A stretch of DNA of 64,000 nucleotides from Paenibacillus_AR mesotrionivorans (GTDB taxonomy: Bacteria > Bacillota > Bacilli > Paenibacillales > NBRC-103111): contig NZ_JBJURJ010000019.1 of assembly GCF_046098205.1 (NCBI RefSeq), positions 1 through 64,000 of the forward strand, read 5' to 3'. Both the position numbers and the translations under genes were made by a program. The notes beneath the pieces are model-generated. The model searched no databases, was not told where the DNA came from, and saw only the letters and a program-made list of their open reading frames with translations. Below are positions 1-9,073 of this stretch, in pieces (within the stretch, counting starts at the first letter, position 1; each line of letters begins with the position of its first letter).

Positions 1-68
1 CGTTTATTTGCTCCCGCGCCACGTGCTCCGACCCTGCTAAACCGGAGGGCTTGACAAAAACGTTCATA

Positions 69-202
69 GCAACGAATCTGTCGCACGCTATTCGCCCTTT
101 TAGGCACCATTCGGCGCCGATTGGGACAAATAGAGTGGCTAGGATTCGTTAGATTTCAAACAGGCCCATTTCTAGTCAAATAGCGTTCCTCAGATTCGTT
201 AG
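69..202. repeat. 25-bp intergenic repeat, three copies (one inverted)
   Basis: Three related 25-bp elements lie beside the 3' end of the AraC-type gene. Two are direct, at 128-152 and 178-202, exactly 50 bp apart. One is inverted at 69-93. The shared frame is AAATAGCG, then about 11 variable bases, then CGTTAG, and the middle here resembles TTCCTCAGATT. The 25-bp spacer between the direct copies resembles the spacer of the related clusters at 30.1 and 43.3 kb. The rest of 1-210 shows no gene. Confidence 0.75.
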
Positions 203-210
203 GATCGCCA

Positions 211-2475
211 CTACCGCCCCTCCGCTCCTCGTGCTTCCCGTTCCTTCCGGTAATCTCCGGGAGTGACGCCCTCTACCTTTTTGAACACGCGGATAAAGGA
301 CATGGGGTATAAGTATCCTACATGTTCGGATATGCTCTGCACGGAATCCTGGGTGGTCTCCAGCAGCTCCTTGGCCAGCTCCAGCCGCAGCCGTGTGAGA
401 TAATCCACAAACTTCTCCCCGAATTCCTCCTTGAAGATCCGGCTCAGCGTCTTCTGGTTCATGCCGAACTGCTCGCCGATCTGGGCCAGGGACAAATTGG
501 GATCGCGGAAATGCTCCGCAATATACTGCCGGACCAATGCCGCTTGAGAATACTGCTCCCGGTTGGTGCGCAGGTCCTGCAGCTTTTCCGCCGTGGCCGC
601 CAAGGAAGTGACCAGAGCCAATCTGGCCTCCTCCATCCACTCCACCTGCTCCGTAATCGCCTGCAGCTCCGCCAACCCCACTTCCCGCCACACATGCTGC
701 AGCTCCTGGGGGGCATTCTGCATTTCACGGATCAGCTGGGCCTTGAACAGATGAACAAAACGGGCAATGTCCTCCTTGCCATATTCCCCTCCCGCCATGG
801 ACAGGAATGCGCTGTTCAGCCGCTCCTGCCAATCGGGATTGCCCAGCCGGTACAGTTGGGCCGCTTCCTTCAGCTCCTGGAGGACAGCGTCGATTTTTAC
901 GCCTCCATCCGCACCCGGCTCCATAAACCGGTAGACCCGGTTGGGACCGGTGGCGATTTTACGGTCCACGGCCAATTCCGCCTGGTCGTAGGAGGCAGAC
1001 AGCAGCGGCACCTCCCGGATTTCCCGGCCTAAACCCACAGTGACAGTGAACTTCAGATACTGCTCCACCCACTGGCGCGCCTTGTCCGACATGGACGCCA
1101 GCTTATCAAGAAACGCCTCTCCTTGTTCCTTGTCCTCCGCGTTACGACTCCGCCAGTACAAAAGTCCAAGCCGGTTGGGCCCAATCCATTCTGCCCATAA
1201 GGATTCACCCGATTCCGCGGCCATTTCCTGGATCACGCTGCGGATGGCGAATTTAAACAAAGCTTGGTCGCGGACACTGTATTCCGAAGCAAAAGCTTCA
1301 TAATAGTCCATTTCCACTATGCCCACAATGGCCTTGTCTACGGAGAAGGAAACCCCCAGCTTCTGGGTTTCCTCATGGAATTCCTCTCCGGACAATACCT
1401 GGTTGCCCTCCAGCAGCTCCTTGAAGAAGTGGGTTCTGCGGTAGACCAGACCTTCCGCCTGCTGCTGCTCGAAGCTGTTGGCTTCGGCAATCAGACTTTC
1501 CAGCGCATGGTCGATAAAGGAGAAGTCATCGTCCCCTTCCTCCCGCCGCAGGAGGCTGTTCTTCCGCTGGCCGAAGGTTTGCACCCGCTCCAATAACTGC
1601 TCCAGCGGCCGGTAATGGCGGTGGCTGATATACGTCATCGCAACAATACCGGCGATAACGGCAATCAAGCCGATACCGAACCAGATATAAGTAAAGGAGG
1701 AGAGCAGAGAAAACCAATTTCCTTTTTGCAAATCCATACTCACCTGAAAACCGGACAAAGCGGACAGGGCATACGCACCGTCCTTATCATTAGGACAGGC
1801 TGCCACTGGATTTGCGAAGCTGTGGCCCGCCTGATCGGCCAGACAGACCTTGGCGCCGCCTTCAATTTGCATTTCCCGGACCAACGCCTGCAGGGAGCCG
1901 GAACGGATGTTGATGACGATGAGTCCCTGCTCACCGGAGAAATACGGCACCCGCTTCACCAGTGAAATCACAGAACGGTTTTGCTCATCACCCGGAAACA
2001 GCGCAAGATTGCGGATTTCACTCCACATATTCGGCCGCGGCATATCCATCACCTGGCGGATAAAAGCGTCGTCTCCGAACTCCCCCAGCTGGGAAGAGAA
2101 GGATTGCATCAATATTTTGCCGTCGGATTGGCGGTATAAATAAACGGAATCCACCATGGGAAGCGGTGCCATAAAATCCAGCAGTGCATTGGTTGTACGG
2201 TAATAATCATACGTTCCCATAGCGCCGGATTCGTCGAAGTAGCTGACCACCTCACTGTTTAAGAGGAGTCCTTTGCTGGCCATGGTATCCACGTTCTGGA
2301 GAGTGGCATCCACAATCTGCATCACTTGCCCGGCAAACACACGGTTAGCCTGGACGGTCTGGCGTTTGGTGGTTTCCCCCATTGTCAGGAAGAAGGTAAG
2401 AATCAGGCAGAAAACGACTGTCAGGAAGATAGGCAAATAAGAGAGGATGAGACGATACAGCCATTTTTTCTGCAT
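211..2475 (-). CDS. Membrane-anchored AraC-family transcriptional regulator
   Basis: This 754-residue one-component sensor-regulator has a transmembrane helix at about residues 10-32, an extracytoplasmic region of roughly 220 residues, a second helix at about 257-282, and a cytoplasmic part ending in an AraC-type double helix-turn-helix (about 650-745, with FGMNQKTLSRIFKEEFGEKF and a closing VTPGDYRKER). Proteins of this build usually sense an extracellular sugar and activate nearby polysaccharide-use genes without a phosphorelay; the ligand cannot be read from sequence. AGGAG sits 11 bases before the ATG. The gene stands alone on its strand, with a repeat cluster behind its stop codon and an unrelated divergent gene in front, so its target may lie outside the window. 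Confidence 0.88.
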   Translation of the reverse strand: MQKKWLYRLILSYLPIFLTVVFCLILTFFLTMGETTKRQTVQANRVFAGQVMQIVDATLQNVDTMASKGLLLNSEVVSYFDESGAMGTYDYYRTTNALLDFMAPLPMVDSVYLYRQSDGKILMQSFSSQLGEFGDDAFIRQVMDMPRPNMWSEIRNLALFPGDEQNRSVISLVKRVPYFSGEQGLIVINIRSGSLQALVREMQIEGGAKVCLADQAGHSFANPVAACPNDKDGAYALSALSGFQVSMDLQKGNWFSLLSSFTYIWFGIGLIAVIAGIVAMTYISHRHYRPLEQLLERVQTFGQRKNSLLRREEGDDDFSFIDHALESLIAEANSFEQQQAEGLVYRRTHFFKELLEGNQVLSGEEFHEETQKLGVSFSVDKAIVGIVEMDYYEAFASEYSVRDQALFKFAIRSVIQEMAAESGESLWAEWIGPNRLGLLYWRSRNAEDKEQGEAFLDKLASMSDKARQWVEQYLKFTVTVGLGREIREVPLLSASYDQAELAVDRKIATGPNRVYRFMEPGADGGVKIDAVLQELKEAAQLYRLGNPDWQERLNSAFLSMAGGEYGKEDIARFVHLFKAQLIREMQNAPQELQHVWREVGLAELQAITEQVEWMEEARLALVTSLAATAEKLQDLRTNREQYSQAALVRQYIAEHFRDPNLSLAQIGEQFGMNQKTLSRIFKEEFGEKFVDYLTRLRLELAKELLETTQDSVQSISEHVGYLYPMSFIRVFKKVEGVTPGDYRKEREARGAEGR

Positions 2476-2694
2476 GCGGGCATTCGCTCCTGTAGATAGT
2501 CATCCATGCGGCATGGACCATGTTGTGTGGGTCTGGTATCGATCCCCTCCATCTTACCGTATCTTCGGACCAAAAGACATATTCACAATTCTCGTTAATC
2601 CCCCAACAAGATTCATTTCCGGTGAATGATGTTAAGAATATAGAGAACACTAGTACCAAATTCTAGAACCAAAATTCCAAAATGAGGTGATCCC

Positions 2695-3180
2695 ATGCTG
2701 CACCATAACGAAGCCCACCGGGAAGGACTGGAAACCATCCGTAAGCTGATCAATGGAATTGACACGGCGATGCTGACCACCGTAACCGATGAGGGTCTCG
2801 TATCCCGGCCGATGAAAACCCAGGATGTGGAGTTCGACGGGGATATCTGGTTTTTGACCAAGAAGGATACAAGCAAATACTATGAGCTGCTTCATAATGC
2901 CCAGGTGAATGTGGCCTATGCGGATAAATCCTACGTCTCCATCAGCGGGACAGCGGAAATTGTACAAAGCCGGGAGAAGGTCAAGGAATTCTGGAACGCC
3001 ATGTATGAAAAAATGCTGGAAACCACCTGGGAGGACCCCAATATTGTGCTCATTAAGGTAAAAGCCGAAAGCGCTGAATATTGGGAGTCCGGCAGCGTGT
3101 TCAAACAAGCCAAATTCCTGTTCGAGAAGCTGACCGGCAAGGAAACCGATACCAAGATGAACGATACCGTTCAGCTGTAG
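2695..3180 (+). CDS. Pyridoxamine 5'-phosphate oxidase-family (general stress protein 26-like) flavoprotein
   Basis: The 161-residue product is a small FMN-binding split-barrel protein of the general stress protein 26 type. The N-terminal TAMLTTVTDEGLVSRPM strand pair, the central DIWFLTKKDTSKYYEL and VNVAYADKSYVSISG blocks, and the full-length match to this small family support the call. True PNPOx activity is unlikely for this branch; flavin binding is the safer prediction. A GAGGTGATC ribosome site lies just before the ATG. A terminator-like hairpin follows the stop, so it is probably monocistronic. Confidence 0.85.
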   Translation: MLHHNEAHREGLETIRKLINGIDTAMLTTVTDEGLVSRPMKTQDVEFDGDIWFLTKKDTSKYYELLHNAQVNVAYADKSYVSISGTAEIVQSREKVKEFWNAMYEKMLETTWEDPNIVLIKVKAESAEYWESGSVFKQAKFLFEKLTGKETDTKMNDTVQL

Positions 3181-3212
3181 GTCATTAAGCGGACATTACG
3201 CTCACATAAAAC

Positions 3213-3252
3213 CAGGGGCTGCCGGCATTCCACCGGGGGCTCCTGTTTTTTT
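3213..3252 (+). terminator. Rho-independent terminator after the split-barrel gene
   Basis: An imperfect GC-rich stem (CAGGGGCTGCCGG pairing with CCGGGGGCTCCTG, with wobbles) is followed by a run of eight T. It lies 32 bases after the upstream stop codon. Confidence 0.7.
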
Positions 3253-3311
3253 GTGGAGGGCTGTTTTTTGCAAAGAAAAGTAATGATATACTTATTAAAA
3301 AGGGTGTTACT

Positions 3312-3701
3312 ATGCATAAAATTGTTCTATTTGATGGAGACTGTAATTTTTGTGACCACAGTGTTCAATTTATCATTAAAAGAGACCCTAAAGGGCACTT
3401 TAAGTTTACCTCGATACAAAGCGATACAGGTAAGAAGATGTTGAATCAATTGAATGTTCCCGAAGATACGAATAGCTTTATTCTAATAGCTAATAACAAA
3501 ACCTATTCTAAATCCTCAGCGGCTCTTCAAATTTGTAAGGAATTAAAAGGACTTTGGAAGATATTTTACTTCCTCCTAATAGTTCCAAGACCCATACGAG
3601 ATTTGTTCTATGGGATACTTGCCAACAATCGATATAAATGGTTTGGTAAAAAAGAGAGCTGTATGTTGCCTTCTCCTGAAATTAGAGAACGTTTCTTATA
3701 A
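3312..3701 (+). CDS. DCC-family (DUF393) thiol-disulfide oxidoreductase-like protein
   Basis: This 129-residue protein opens with the family signature DGDCNFCDHSVQFIIKRD, where the C-x-x-C pair gives the DCC family its name, and continues with the typical FTSIQSDTGKKML and SAALQICKELKGLW blocks. Family members are small predicted thiol-disulfide oxidoreductases of poorly known role. AAAGGGTG precedes the ATG. The gene is strikingly AT-rich, with A/T at most third positions (AAA, ATT, TTT), unlike the GC-rich genes around it, which suggests recent acquisition from a low-GC Bacillales donor. It is convergent with the next gene across a shared terminator. Confidence 0.88.
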   Translation: MHKIVLFDGDCNFCDHSVQFIIKRDPKGHFKFTSIQSDTGKKMLNQLNVPEDTNSFILIANNKTYSKSSAALQICKELKGLWKIFYFLLIVPRPIRDLFYGILANNRYKWFGKKESCMLPSPEIRERFL

Positions 3702-3727
3702 TACTTAGTAAGGAGCCCTAAAGCCAC

Positions 3728-3769
3728 AAAAAAGCCTGGCGGAGCACGTTTCATCTCCGTCAGGCTTTT
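3728..3769. terminator. Bidirectional terminator
   Basis: A 14-bp stem (AAAGCCTGRCGGAG with its complement) sits between two convergent genes. Read on the minus strand it ends in a strong T run, so it best serves the HesB-like gene; read on the plus strand it is followed by TCGGTTT. Confidence 0.85.
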
Positions 3770-3786
3770 CGGTTTAGGTATTCCGC

Positions 3787-4071
3787 CTAATCCTCCACCA
3801 CAAACAGCAGGTCCATTCCTTCGGCATCGATCCGCAGGCTCCGGTCCTCCAGGAACCACACATCACTTTGTTTGATATATATGAAAAAACCGCCAGCCGA
3901 CATCTGAGTAACCGGATCGTTGGGCTCCGGCTTCTCCCGCAGGATCCCCCATACATAGGGCTCGCTCCCGCCTCCGGCATACCTCACATATACCCGGATA
4001 TAATCCCCTTCCGCAAAATCCCATTCCTGCTTCAGGCAGGAGACAGCCGATTCCGTAATTTGCAGATTCAT
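3787..4071 (-). CDS. HesB/IscA-like (YneR-type) protein
   Basis: The 94-residue protein begins MNLQITESAV and has the HesB-type fold pattern (GDYIRVYVRYAGGGSEPYVWG, then GFFIYIKQSDVWFLED and IDAEGMDLLFVVED). The start at 4071 is set by GGAGGT seven bases upstream; the open frame continues to 4653, but that part is antisense to the kinase gene and is not credible. The conserved cysteines of Fe-S scaffold IscA proteins are missing: only one Cys, near the N-terminus, is present. It therefore belongs to the cysteine-poor Bacillus YneR-like branch and should not be called a scaffold. Confidence 0.8.
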   Translation of the reverse strand: MNLQITESAVSCLKQEWDFAEGDYIRVYVRYAGGGSEPYVWGILREKPEPNDPVTQMSAGGFFIYIKQSDVWFLEDRSLRIDAEGMDLLFVVED

Positions 4072-4147
4072 AATTGCACCTCCAAGGTTAATCTCCATTA
4101 TTGCCAACTTCCGATGGACGGATACGGGTAATTCCGGATGCCGCCGG

Positions 4148-4176
4148 TTAACACCACCCCCGATCAATGCTATAAT
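4148..4176 (+). promoter_or_regulatory. Sigma-A promoter of the kinase/regulator operon
   Basis: TTAACA (4148-4153) and a perfect TATAAT (4171-4176) are separated by 17 bases. TGTAAACGCTTCA follows at 4181; its left half fits a CcpA cre site but the right half does not. The kinase ATG is 52 bases after the -10 element. Confidence 0.75.
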
Positions 4177-4227
4177 AACATGTAAACGCTTCACTGTAAG
4201 CAAGCGCCGGTTCCGAAGGGTGGTTTC

Positions 4228-6000
4228 ATGAAGAAAAAATCCACGATAAAAGGCCGTATCATTCTGATTATGACGGTATTTGCCCTGCTCTGCGCCACGG
4301 TGCTGTCCGTGTTCAGCTACCAGCTGATCTCCTTTTTCCAGCGCAAAACCACCATTCAGGCCACCAAGTTCAATCTGCAGCTGATTGCCAATATCATTGA
4401 TCAGGATCTGATTAATCTGACTGCCTTGGCCATGAAATGCAGCACCAATTCCCCGACGAACACAAGGCTGGCCGATTATTTTAAAGCCGAGGAGCCCAGC
4501 CCCTGGATGGCCATTGATGTATTCAACGCCATGCAGGATGGATTCCGCAGCAACCCCTCCAATACCTACGCCCGGCGGCTGATCGCAACGAATAACAACG
4601 CTCTTTTTGTACAGGTGGACAGCGCCGGCAGCTCTATCCCCCTGAATGTACATAACCTGGACAAACTCCCGAAGCCCGGCGAGCTGGGCGCCGAGCAGTG
4701 GAATATGGTGATGCAGGACCCCTTCTCCACCGCTACCGTGCTCCCTTTTGCCATGCCCATCTACGGTAACGGAGCCTCCAACATCGGAACGGTCTACTTA
4801 TTCGCCAATGCAACGGTCATTACGGATAAGCTGAAGGGATACAGCATCCCTAAGGATTCCCGGCTGGTGCTGACGCTGGGCGGCACGCATTATCAGATCA
4901 CTGGGGACAAGGTCTCCACGGAACCCATTCGCTATGAGGAGGAGCCCTATACCAACGATAACTTTGATGATCTGGGAGCCGCGTTGTCCTATATAGCCGG
5001 AGGTTCGGGCCGGCAGCTGGCGGTCTCCTATCCCGTCCGTTCCGGGGTGGTGCTGACCCAAACCCTGGAGGGCAACCAGTTTGCGCCCCAGGCCAATATT
5101 TGGCTGTTCCTGATGGCGGGGGTTTGCCTGCTGGTTATCGGTGCAAGCGGCATCATTACCTTGTATTTAACCCGGACCATCAGCCTGCCTGTAGAAAAGC
5201 TCAAGAAACGGATGGACAAAATCGCCCAGGGCCAGTTTTATATGGACAAAAATATCGAGTGGAACAGCGAGCTGGGGGATGTAGGCAGAGGCATCAACCG
5301 GCTGTCCCAGGATATTGTAGCGTTGATGGAGAACCGCATGGCCCAGGAGAAGCAGAAGCAGGAGCTGGAATACCGGGTGCTCCAGAGCCAGATCAATCCC
5401 CACTTCCTCTATAATACACTGAATTCCATCCGGTGGATGGCAACCATCCAGAATGCCACCGGCATTGCTGAAATGACTACCTCCCTCTCCCGGCTATTGC
5501 GCAGCATCGCCAAGGATATGGGCAAGCCGGTTCCACTGAAGGAGGAGCTGGCTCTCCTGGACGATTATTTCCTGATTCAAAAATACCGCTACGGCAGCAG
5601 CATCACCATGGAGCGGCAGGTGGAGAGTGAGGATTTGCTGTCCGCCCTGATCCCCAGGCTAACCCTGCAGCCGCTGGTGGAAAACGCCATTTTCCATGGG
5701 ATCGAACCAAAAAGCTCGGGACATGTACACATCACCGTTGCCCGGCAGGGCGTCTTCGATATCCGCATTGCCATTGAGGATAACGGCGTGGGTATGGAGA
5801 TGGACCAGATTGCTGCCGCACTGGCGGACGAAGCTTCCACTGCCAAAGGTTTGATGGAGCATATGGGGCTCCGCAGTGTCAACGAGCGGCTGCGCCTGGC
5901 CTACGGCGAGCGGTACGGCATAACTATTGAAAGCGAAGTGGGCCGGTATACGCGCATTATCATATTACTCCCTTATTATACTTCCGGAACAAGGATGTGA
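4228..6000 (+). CDS. YesM-type sensor histidine kinase
   Basis: This 590-residue membrane kinase has a transmembrane helix at about 13-35, an extracytoplasmic sensor region, a second helix at about 291-313, a HAMP linker, a His_kinase domain with QINPHFLYNTLNSIRWM (phospho-accepting H392) and a C-terminal ATPase with NAIFHGIEPK and DNGVGM. This is the family that pairs with AraC-type response regulators to control carbohydrate genes. GAAGGGTGG precedes the ATG. The partner regulator starts four bases after the stop, so the two form an operon from the promoter at 4148. No transporter is adjacent, so the signal is unknown. Confidence 0.93.
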   Translation: MKKKSTIKGRIILIMTVFALLCATVLSVFSYQLISFFQRKTTIQATKFNLQLIANIIDQDLINLTALAMKCSTNSPTNTRLADYFKAEEPSPWMAIDVFNAMQDGFRSNPSNTYARRLIATNNNALFVQVDSAGSSIPLNVHNLDKLPKPGELGAEQWNMVMQDPFSTATVLPFAMPIYGNGASNIGTVYLFANATVITDKLKGYSIPKDSRLVLTLGGTHYQITGDKVSTEPIRYEEEPYTNDNFDDLGAALSYIAGGSGRQLAVSYPVRSGVVLTQTLEGNQFAPQANIWLFLMAGVCLLVIGASGIITLYLTRTISLPVEKLKKRMDKIAQGQFYMDKNIEWNSELGDVGRGINRLSQDIVALMENRMAQEKQKQELEYRVLQSQINPHFLYNTLNSIRWMATIQNATGIAEMTTSLSRLLRSIAKDMGKPVPLKEELALLDDYFLIQKYRYGSSITMERQVESEDLLSALIPRLTLQPLVENAIFHGIEPKSSGHVHITVARQGVFDIRIAIEDNGVGMEMDQIAAALADEASTAKGLMEHMGLRSVNERLRLAYGERYGITIESEVGRYTRIIILLPYYTSGTRM

Positions 6001-6004
6001 CCGC

Positions 6005-7651
6005 ATGATCAAGCTGCTTATTGCCGACGACGAGGCATTGGTATGTATAGGCCTGCAATCCATGCTGAAATGGGAGGAATACAACATCGAAATTGTGGGG
6101 ATCGCCCACAATGGCGCCCAGGCGGAAGAGCTGATCGGATCCCTGCAGCCGGACATTGTGATTACTGATATCAAAATGCCGGTGAAAACAGGACTGGAGG
6201 TGGCGGATGCCGTCCGCAGGAAGCAAGGCCGCCTGCCTCTCTTCATCATCCTGACCAGCTTCGAGGAATTCGAATATGCCAAAAGCGCAATAGAGCTCCA
6301 GGCAGTGGACTATCTGGTCAAGCTGGAGCTGACACCGCAGATGCTGACCACCTCCATTTTGAGAGCCATCTCCATTCTGGCGGATTATAAGTCTCTGGAA
6401 CAAGGTGCCTCCGCCCCGGATTCCACCCGCCGCAGCGACCTTCAAGGACACCGGGAGAAATTTTTTACCCGCCTGCTGAACAATTTATTCGAGAACAAAA
6501 ACCAATACCTGCTGCAGCAAAAGGACCTGGAAATCGTGCTGGACCAGCCCTTCTACGTGGTATCCACCTGCCGGATTCTCGGTCCCACCAGTGTTCCGCC
6601 CCGGGGAGACAAGCTGGTGGCCTTGTGCACCAGCACCCTTCAGATGGCCAAGGACACCCTTGCCCGGACGGGCACCTGTTTTGTCATCAGCCTGGACCTG
6701 CGGAACTTCGCAGTGATCCTGCCAGTCACAGGGACAAACCCAGAGAACGGGATGGCGGCCATCGGAATGCTTCTGGCTCATATGGCCTCCGTCCTGCATA
6801 ACTACTTTAATGTGACGGTAATTGGAGCCGTGGGATTCGCCGTGGAAGACCCCTACCTGCTGAGGGACAGCTATGAGTCCGCACGCCGGGCCATGCCGGA
6901 GGCAGTGCGCGGGCAATCCTTTGTATTCTATTCCTCCGACCGTCATGCCCGTGAGGAGCATGCCCTGTTCGATTTTTCCGAATCCCGGCAGGACATCCGT
7001 CGCGCCTTTGAGGAAATGGATACCCGGGCCTTATACGCCATCATCACCAGGATGATCGAGGATTTCGACAGCCGCCCTGAGCTGGTGGTGCCGGCAATGG
7101 ATGCCGCCTGCAATGTACTGTACATGGCTACCTCCCTCCTAGCGGACGGAGAGAACATGGTGGAGCATATTTTCGCCGATGAGCCGGAGGGCTACCGGGC
7201 CATCTACCAGCAGCACACCATGGAAGGAATCGTGGAATGGCTGGTCCGGTTCCGGGACGGCAGCTGCGAGCTGTTGTCCTCCAGGAGGCAGAGCTATAAG
7301 GAGCAGCTGGTCAAGAATGTCCAGTCCTACATCAAGCGGAACCTGGACAGCCGGCTTTCTCTGAATCAGGTAGCCGACGTGTTCAGCTTCAGCCCAAATT
7401 ATTTGAGCCATCTGTTCTCCAAAACCGCAGGCATCAACTTCGTCGATTACATCACCGAAACGAAAATCGCCGCAGCCAAAGAGATGATGCTCCGCGGCGA
7501 AGGCCGTGTCAACGAAATTTCGCAGAGGCTGGGCTACGAAAGCGCCTTTTATTTCAGCAAGGTGTTCAAGAAGGTGGAAGGAGTCTCGCCCAGAGAGTTC
7601 ATGCAGCAGACTGAAACAGGCTTGACGGCAGGAAGCTTGGGAGATTCATAG
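6005..7651 (+). CDS. YesN-type response regulator, AraC family
   Basis: The 548-residue protein has an N-terminal receiver domain (MIKLLIADDE, phospho-acceptor D55 in IVITDIKMPV, the K of the switch region in YLVKLE), a long central region and a C-terminal AraC double helix-turn-helix (SLNQVADVFSFSPNYLSHLF, then ISQRLGYESAFYFSKVFKKV). The start at 6005 was chosen because it gives the canonical receiver start and sits behind AAGGATGTGA, four bases after the kinase stop; an upstream in-frame extension lies inside the kinase gene. It is the cognate partner of the kinase before it. A terminator follows. Confidence 0.93.
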   Translation: MIKLLIADDEALVCIGLQSMLKWEEYNIEIVGIAHNGAQAEELIGSLQPDIVITDIKMPVKTGLEVADAVRRKQGRLPLFIILTSFEEFEYAKSAIELQAVDYLVKLELTPQMLTTSILRAISILADYKSLEQGASAPDSTRRSDLQGHREKFFTRLLNNLFENKNQYLLQQKDLEIVLDQPFYVVSTCRILGPTSVPPRGDKLVALCTSTLQMAKDTLARTGTCFVISLDLRNFAVILPVTGTNPENGMAAIGMLLAHMASVLHNYFNVTVIGAVGFAVEDPYLLRDSYESARRAMPEAVRGQSFVFYSSDRHAREEHALFDFSESRQDIRRAFEEMDTRALYAIITRMIEDFDSRPELVVPAMDAACNVLYMATSLLADGENMVEHIFADEPEGYRAIYQQHTMEGIVEWLVRFRDGSCELLSSRRQSYKEQLVKNVQSYIKRNLDSRLSLNQVADVFSFSPNYLSHLFSKTAGINFVDYITETKIAAAKEMMLRGEGRVNEISQRLGYESAFYFSKVFKKVEGVSPREFMQQTETGLTAGSLGDS

Positions 7652-7675
7652 GGTTAATTATCCCATATACAGCCG

Positions 7676-7707
7676 GGGCTTCTATCTGAATGGATAGAGG
7701 CTTTTTT
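7676..7707 (+). terminator. Terminator of the kinase/regulator operon
   Basis: The stem GCTTCTATC / GATAGAGGC is followed by six T, 26 bases after the regulator stop codon. Confidence 0.85.
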
Positions 7708-7855
7708 GCCGTGCGGAGTTCAATTCGGTTAACGTCAGGCAGGGCATATGGTCTTGCCGCATGCGCCTTATATGGAGAGCAGGTCATAATGCCTGCTCCT
7801 TTCACCGAGGACTGACATAATCTAATCTTAAAAGCTTTCTTTGGGAGATGGAACT

Positions 7856-9040
7856 ATGACCCTAGCCCAAAATAATATTAGGCTCCCTGCCAATAAGAAG
7901 GAGCCGGGAATGCTGCGCTATCAATGCACGTGGAGAGGACCACTGGAAAAGCGGAGCGGATTGGGCCATGCCAGCAGAGAGTATGTTCAGGCACTAAGAC
8001 GGCAGGGAGTAGATGTGCGGATTGGTGACAGCAGCGGGCCCGCGTCCCGGGCAGAGAGCAGAGCCGGCAAGCAGGTGCTGATTTATCATCATCCTCCCCA
8101 TACGCTGAATTTCAGGGAAGCCAAAGAAAGATATGACCGTATTATTCTGAATACAGTCTGGGAGACCTCACGGACACCAAGAAATTGGATGCCCTATATG
8201 AATCAATTCGACGGGATTCTCGTACCGTCCCGGCACAACAAGGAAGCCCTGCGCAACAGCGGCGTGAAGGTGCCCATCTACATTGTTCCCCACGGTGTGA
8301 ACACAAAGCTCTATAACCCGGCTAATCCGAAGTTCAGCCTGGGGGAGCATCAGGGTAAGTTTGTTTTCGTATCGGTATTCAGCTTTCAGCACCGGAAGAA
8401 CCCGGAGCTGCTGCTTCGGGCCTACTGGCAGGAATTTTCGCAGAAGGACCGGGTGCTGCTGCTGATAAAAACCAGCGGCTTCGACAAAGACGAGGATGGC
8501 GAATGGATCAAAAACAAAATCCTCCGTTACAAGGAACAGCTTGCTCTTCCCCACAAAACTGCACCGCTTATGCTCATCACCAAGCGTATCAGTGATTCAT
8601 CGCTTCGCAAGATCTACACCTCCGGCAATGCCTTCGTCTTGCCTACACGGGGGGAGGGTGTCGGGCTGCCCTTCCTGGAGTCTATAGCCAGCGGTGTTCC
8701 CGTTATCACAACTGCCTGGGGCGGACAGATGGACTTTCTTACCAAGAAAAATTCATTTTTTGTAAAATACAACCTTCGCAATCCCGCGGCGAGCATGCAG
8801 CAAAAACACTGCATCAGCCGAAAATTCAGCAATTTATTCGCCCAGAAGGGGCAGCTTTGGGCGGAAGCGGAGCTGGATGACCTGCGAATGCAGATGCGAA
8901 GAGCTTATGCCAATCCGCAGCTGTGCAAGCAGAAGGGAAAGCAAGGCCGGCAGGATGCGCTGAATCTGTCCTGGGATCGGTCAGGAAGGCTGATGAAGAA
9001 AGCCATTGAGCGTATTATCAGTGGAGACCGGCGAGGTTAA
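7856..9040 (+). CDS. Group 1 (GT4-like) glycosyltransferase
   Basis: The 394-residue protein has a two-lobe glycosyltransferase pattern: an N-terminal half with a GLGHASREYVQALRRQG phosphate-binding-type loop, a middle VPHGVNTKLYNP segment, and a C-terminal GT4 donor-site block (LPTRGEGVGLPFLESIASGVPVI). The ATG at 7856 follows GGGAGATGG; an in-frame TTG lies 15 bases upstream but has poorer spacing. The next gene makes a nucleotide-mannose precursor and begins 33 bases later, so they probably form an operon. Both face the collagen-like genes, whose Thr-rich stalks are plausible glycan acceptors; that link is inference. Confidence 0.82.
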   Translation: MTLAQNNIRLPANKKEPGMLRYQCTWRGPLEKRSGLGHASREYVQALRRQGVDVRIGDSSGPASRAESRAGKQVLIYHHPPHTLNFREAKERYDRIILNTVWETSRTPRNWMPYMNQFDGILVPSRHNKEALRNSGVKVPIYIVPHGVNTKLYNPANPKFSLGEHQGKFVFVSVFSFQHRKNPELLLRAYWQEFSQKDRVLLLIKTSGFDKDEDGEWIKNKILRYKEQLALPHKTAPLMLITKRISDSSLRKIYTSGNAFVLPTRGEGVGLPFLESIASGVPVITTAWGGQMDFLTKKNSFFVKYNLRNPAASMQQKHCISRKFSNLFAQKGQLWAEAELDDLRMQMRRAYANPQLCKQKGKQGRQDALNLSWDRSGRLMKKAIERIISGDRRG

Positions 9041-9073
9041 AGATGCGGTTAGGCTCGGATAGGGGGAGATACC

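Noticed and set aside
176..691. 171-residue minus-strand open frame at the left edge
   Set aside because: It overlaps the AraC-type gene out of frame and covers its helix-turn-helix region; it has no domain or ribosome site.
4181..4194. Cre site downstream of the kinase promoter
   Set aside because: Only the left half (TGTAAACG) fits; three of the last four consensus positions fail, so it is noted but not called.
4072..4653. Long N-terminal extension of the HesB-like protein
   Set aside because: It is antisense to the histidine kinase gene, and the strong GGAGGT before 4071 gives the family-sized protein.
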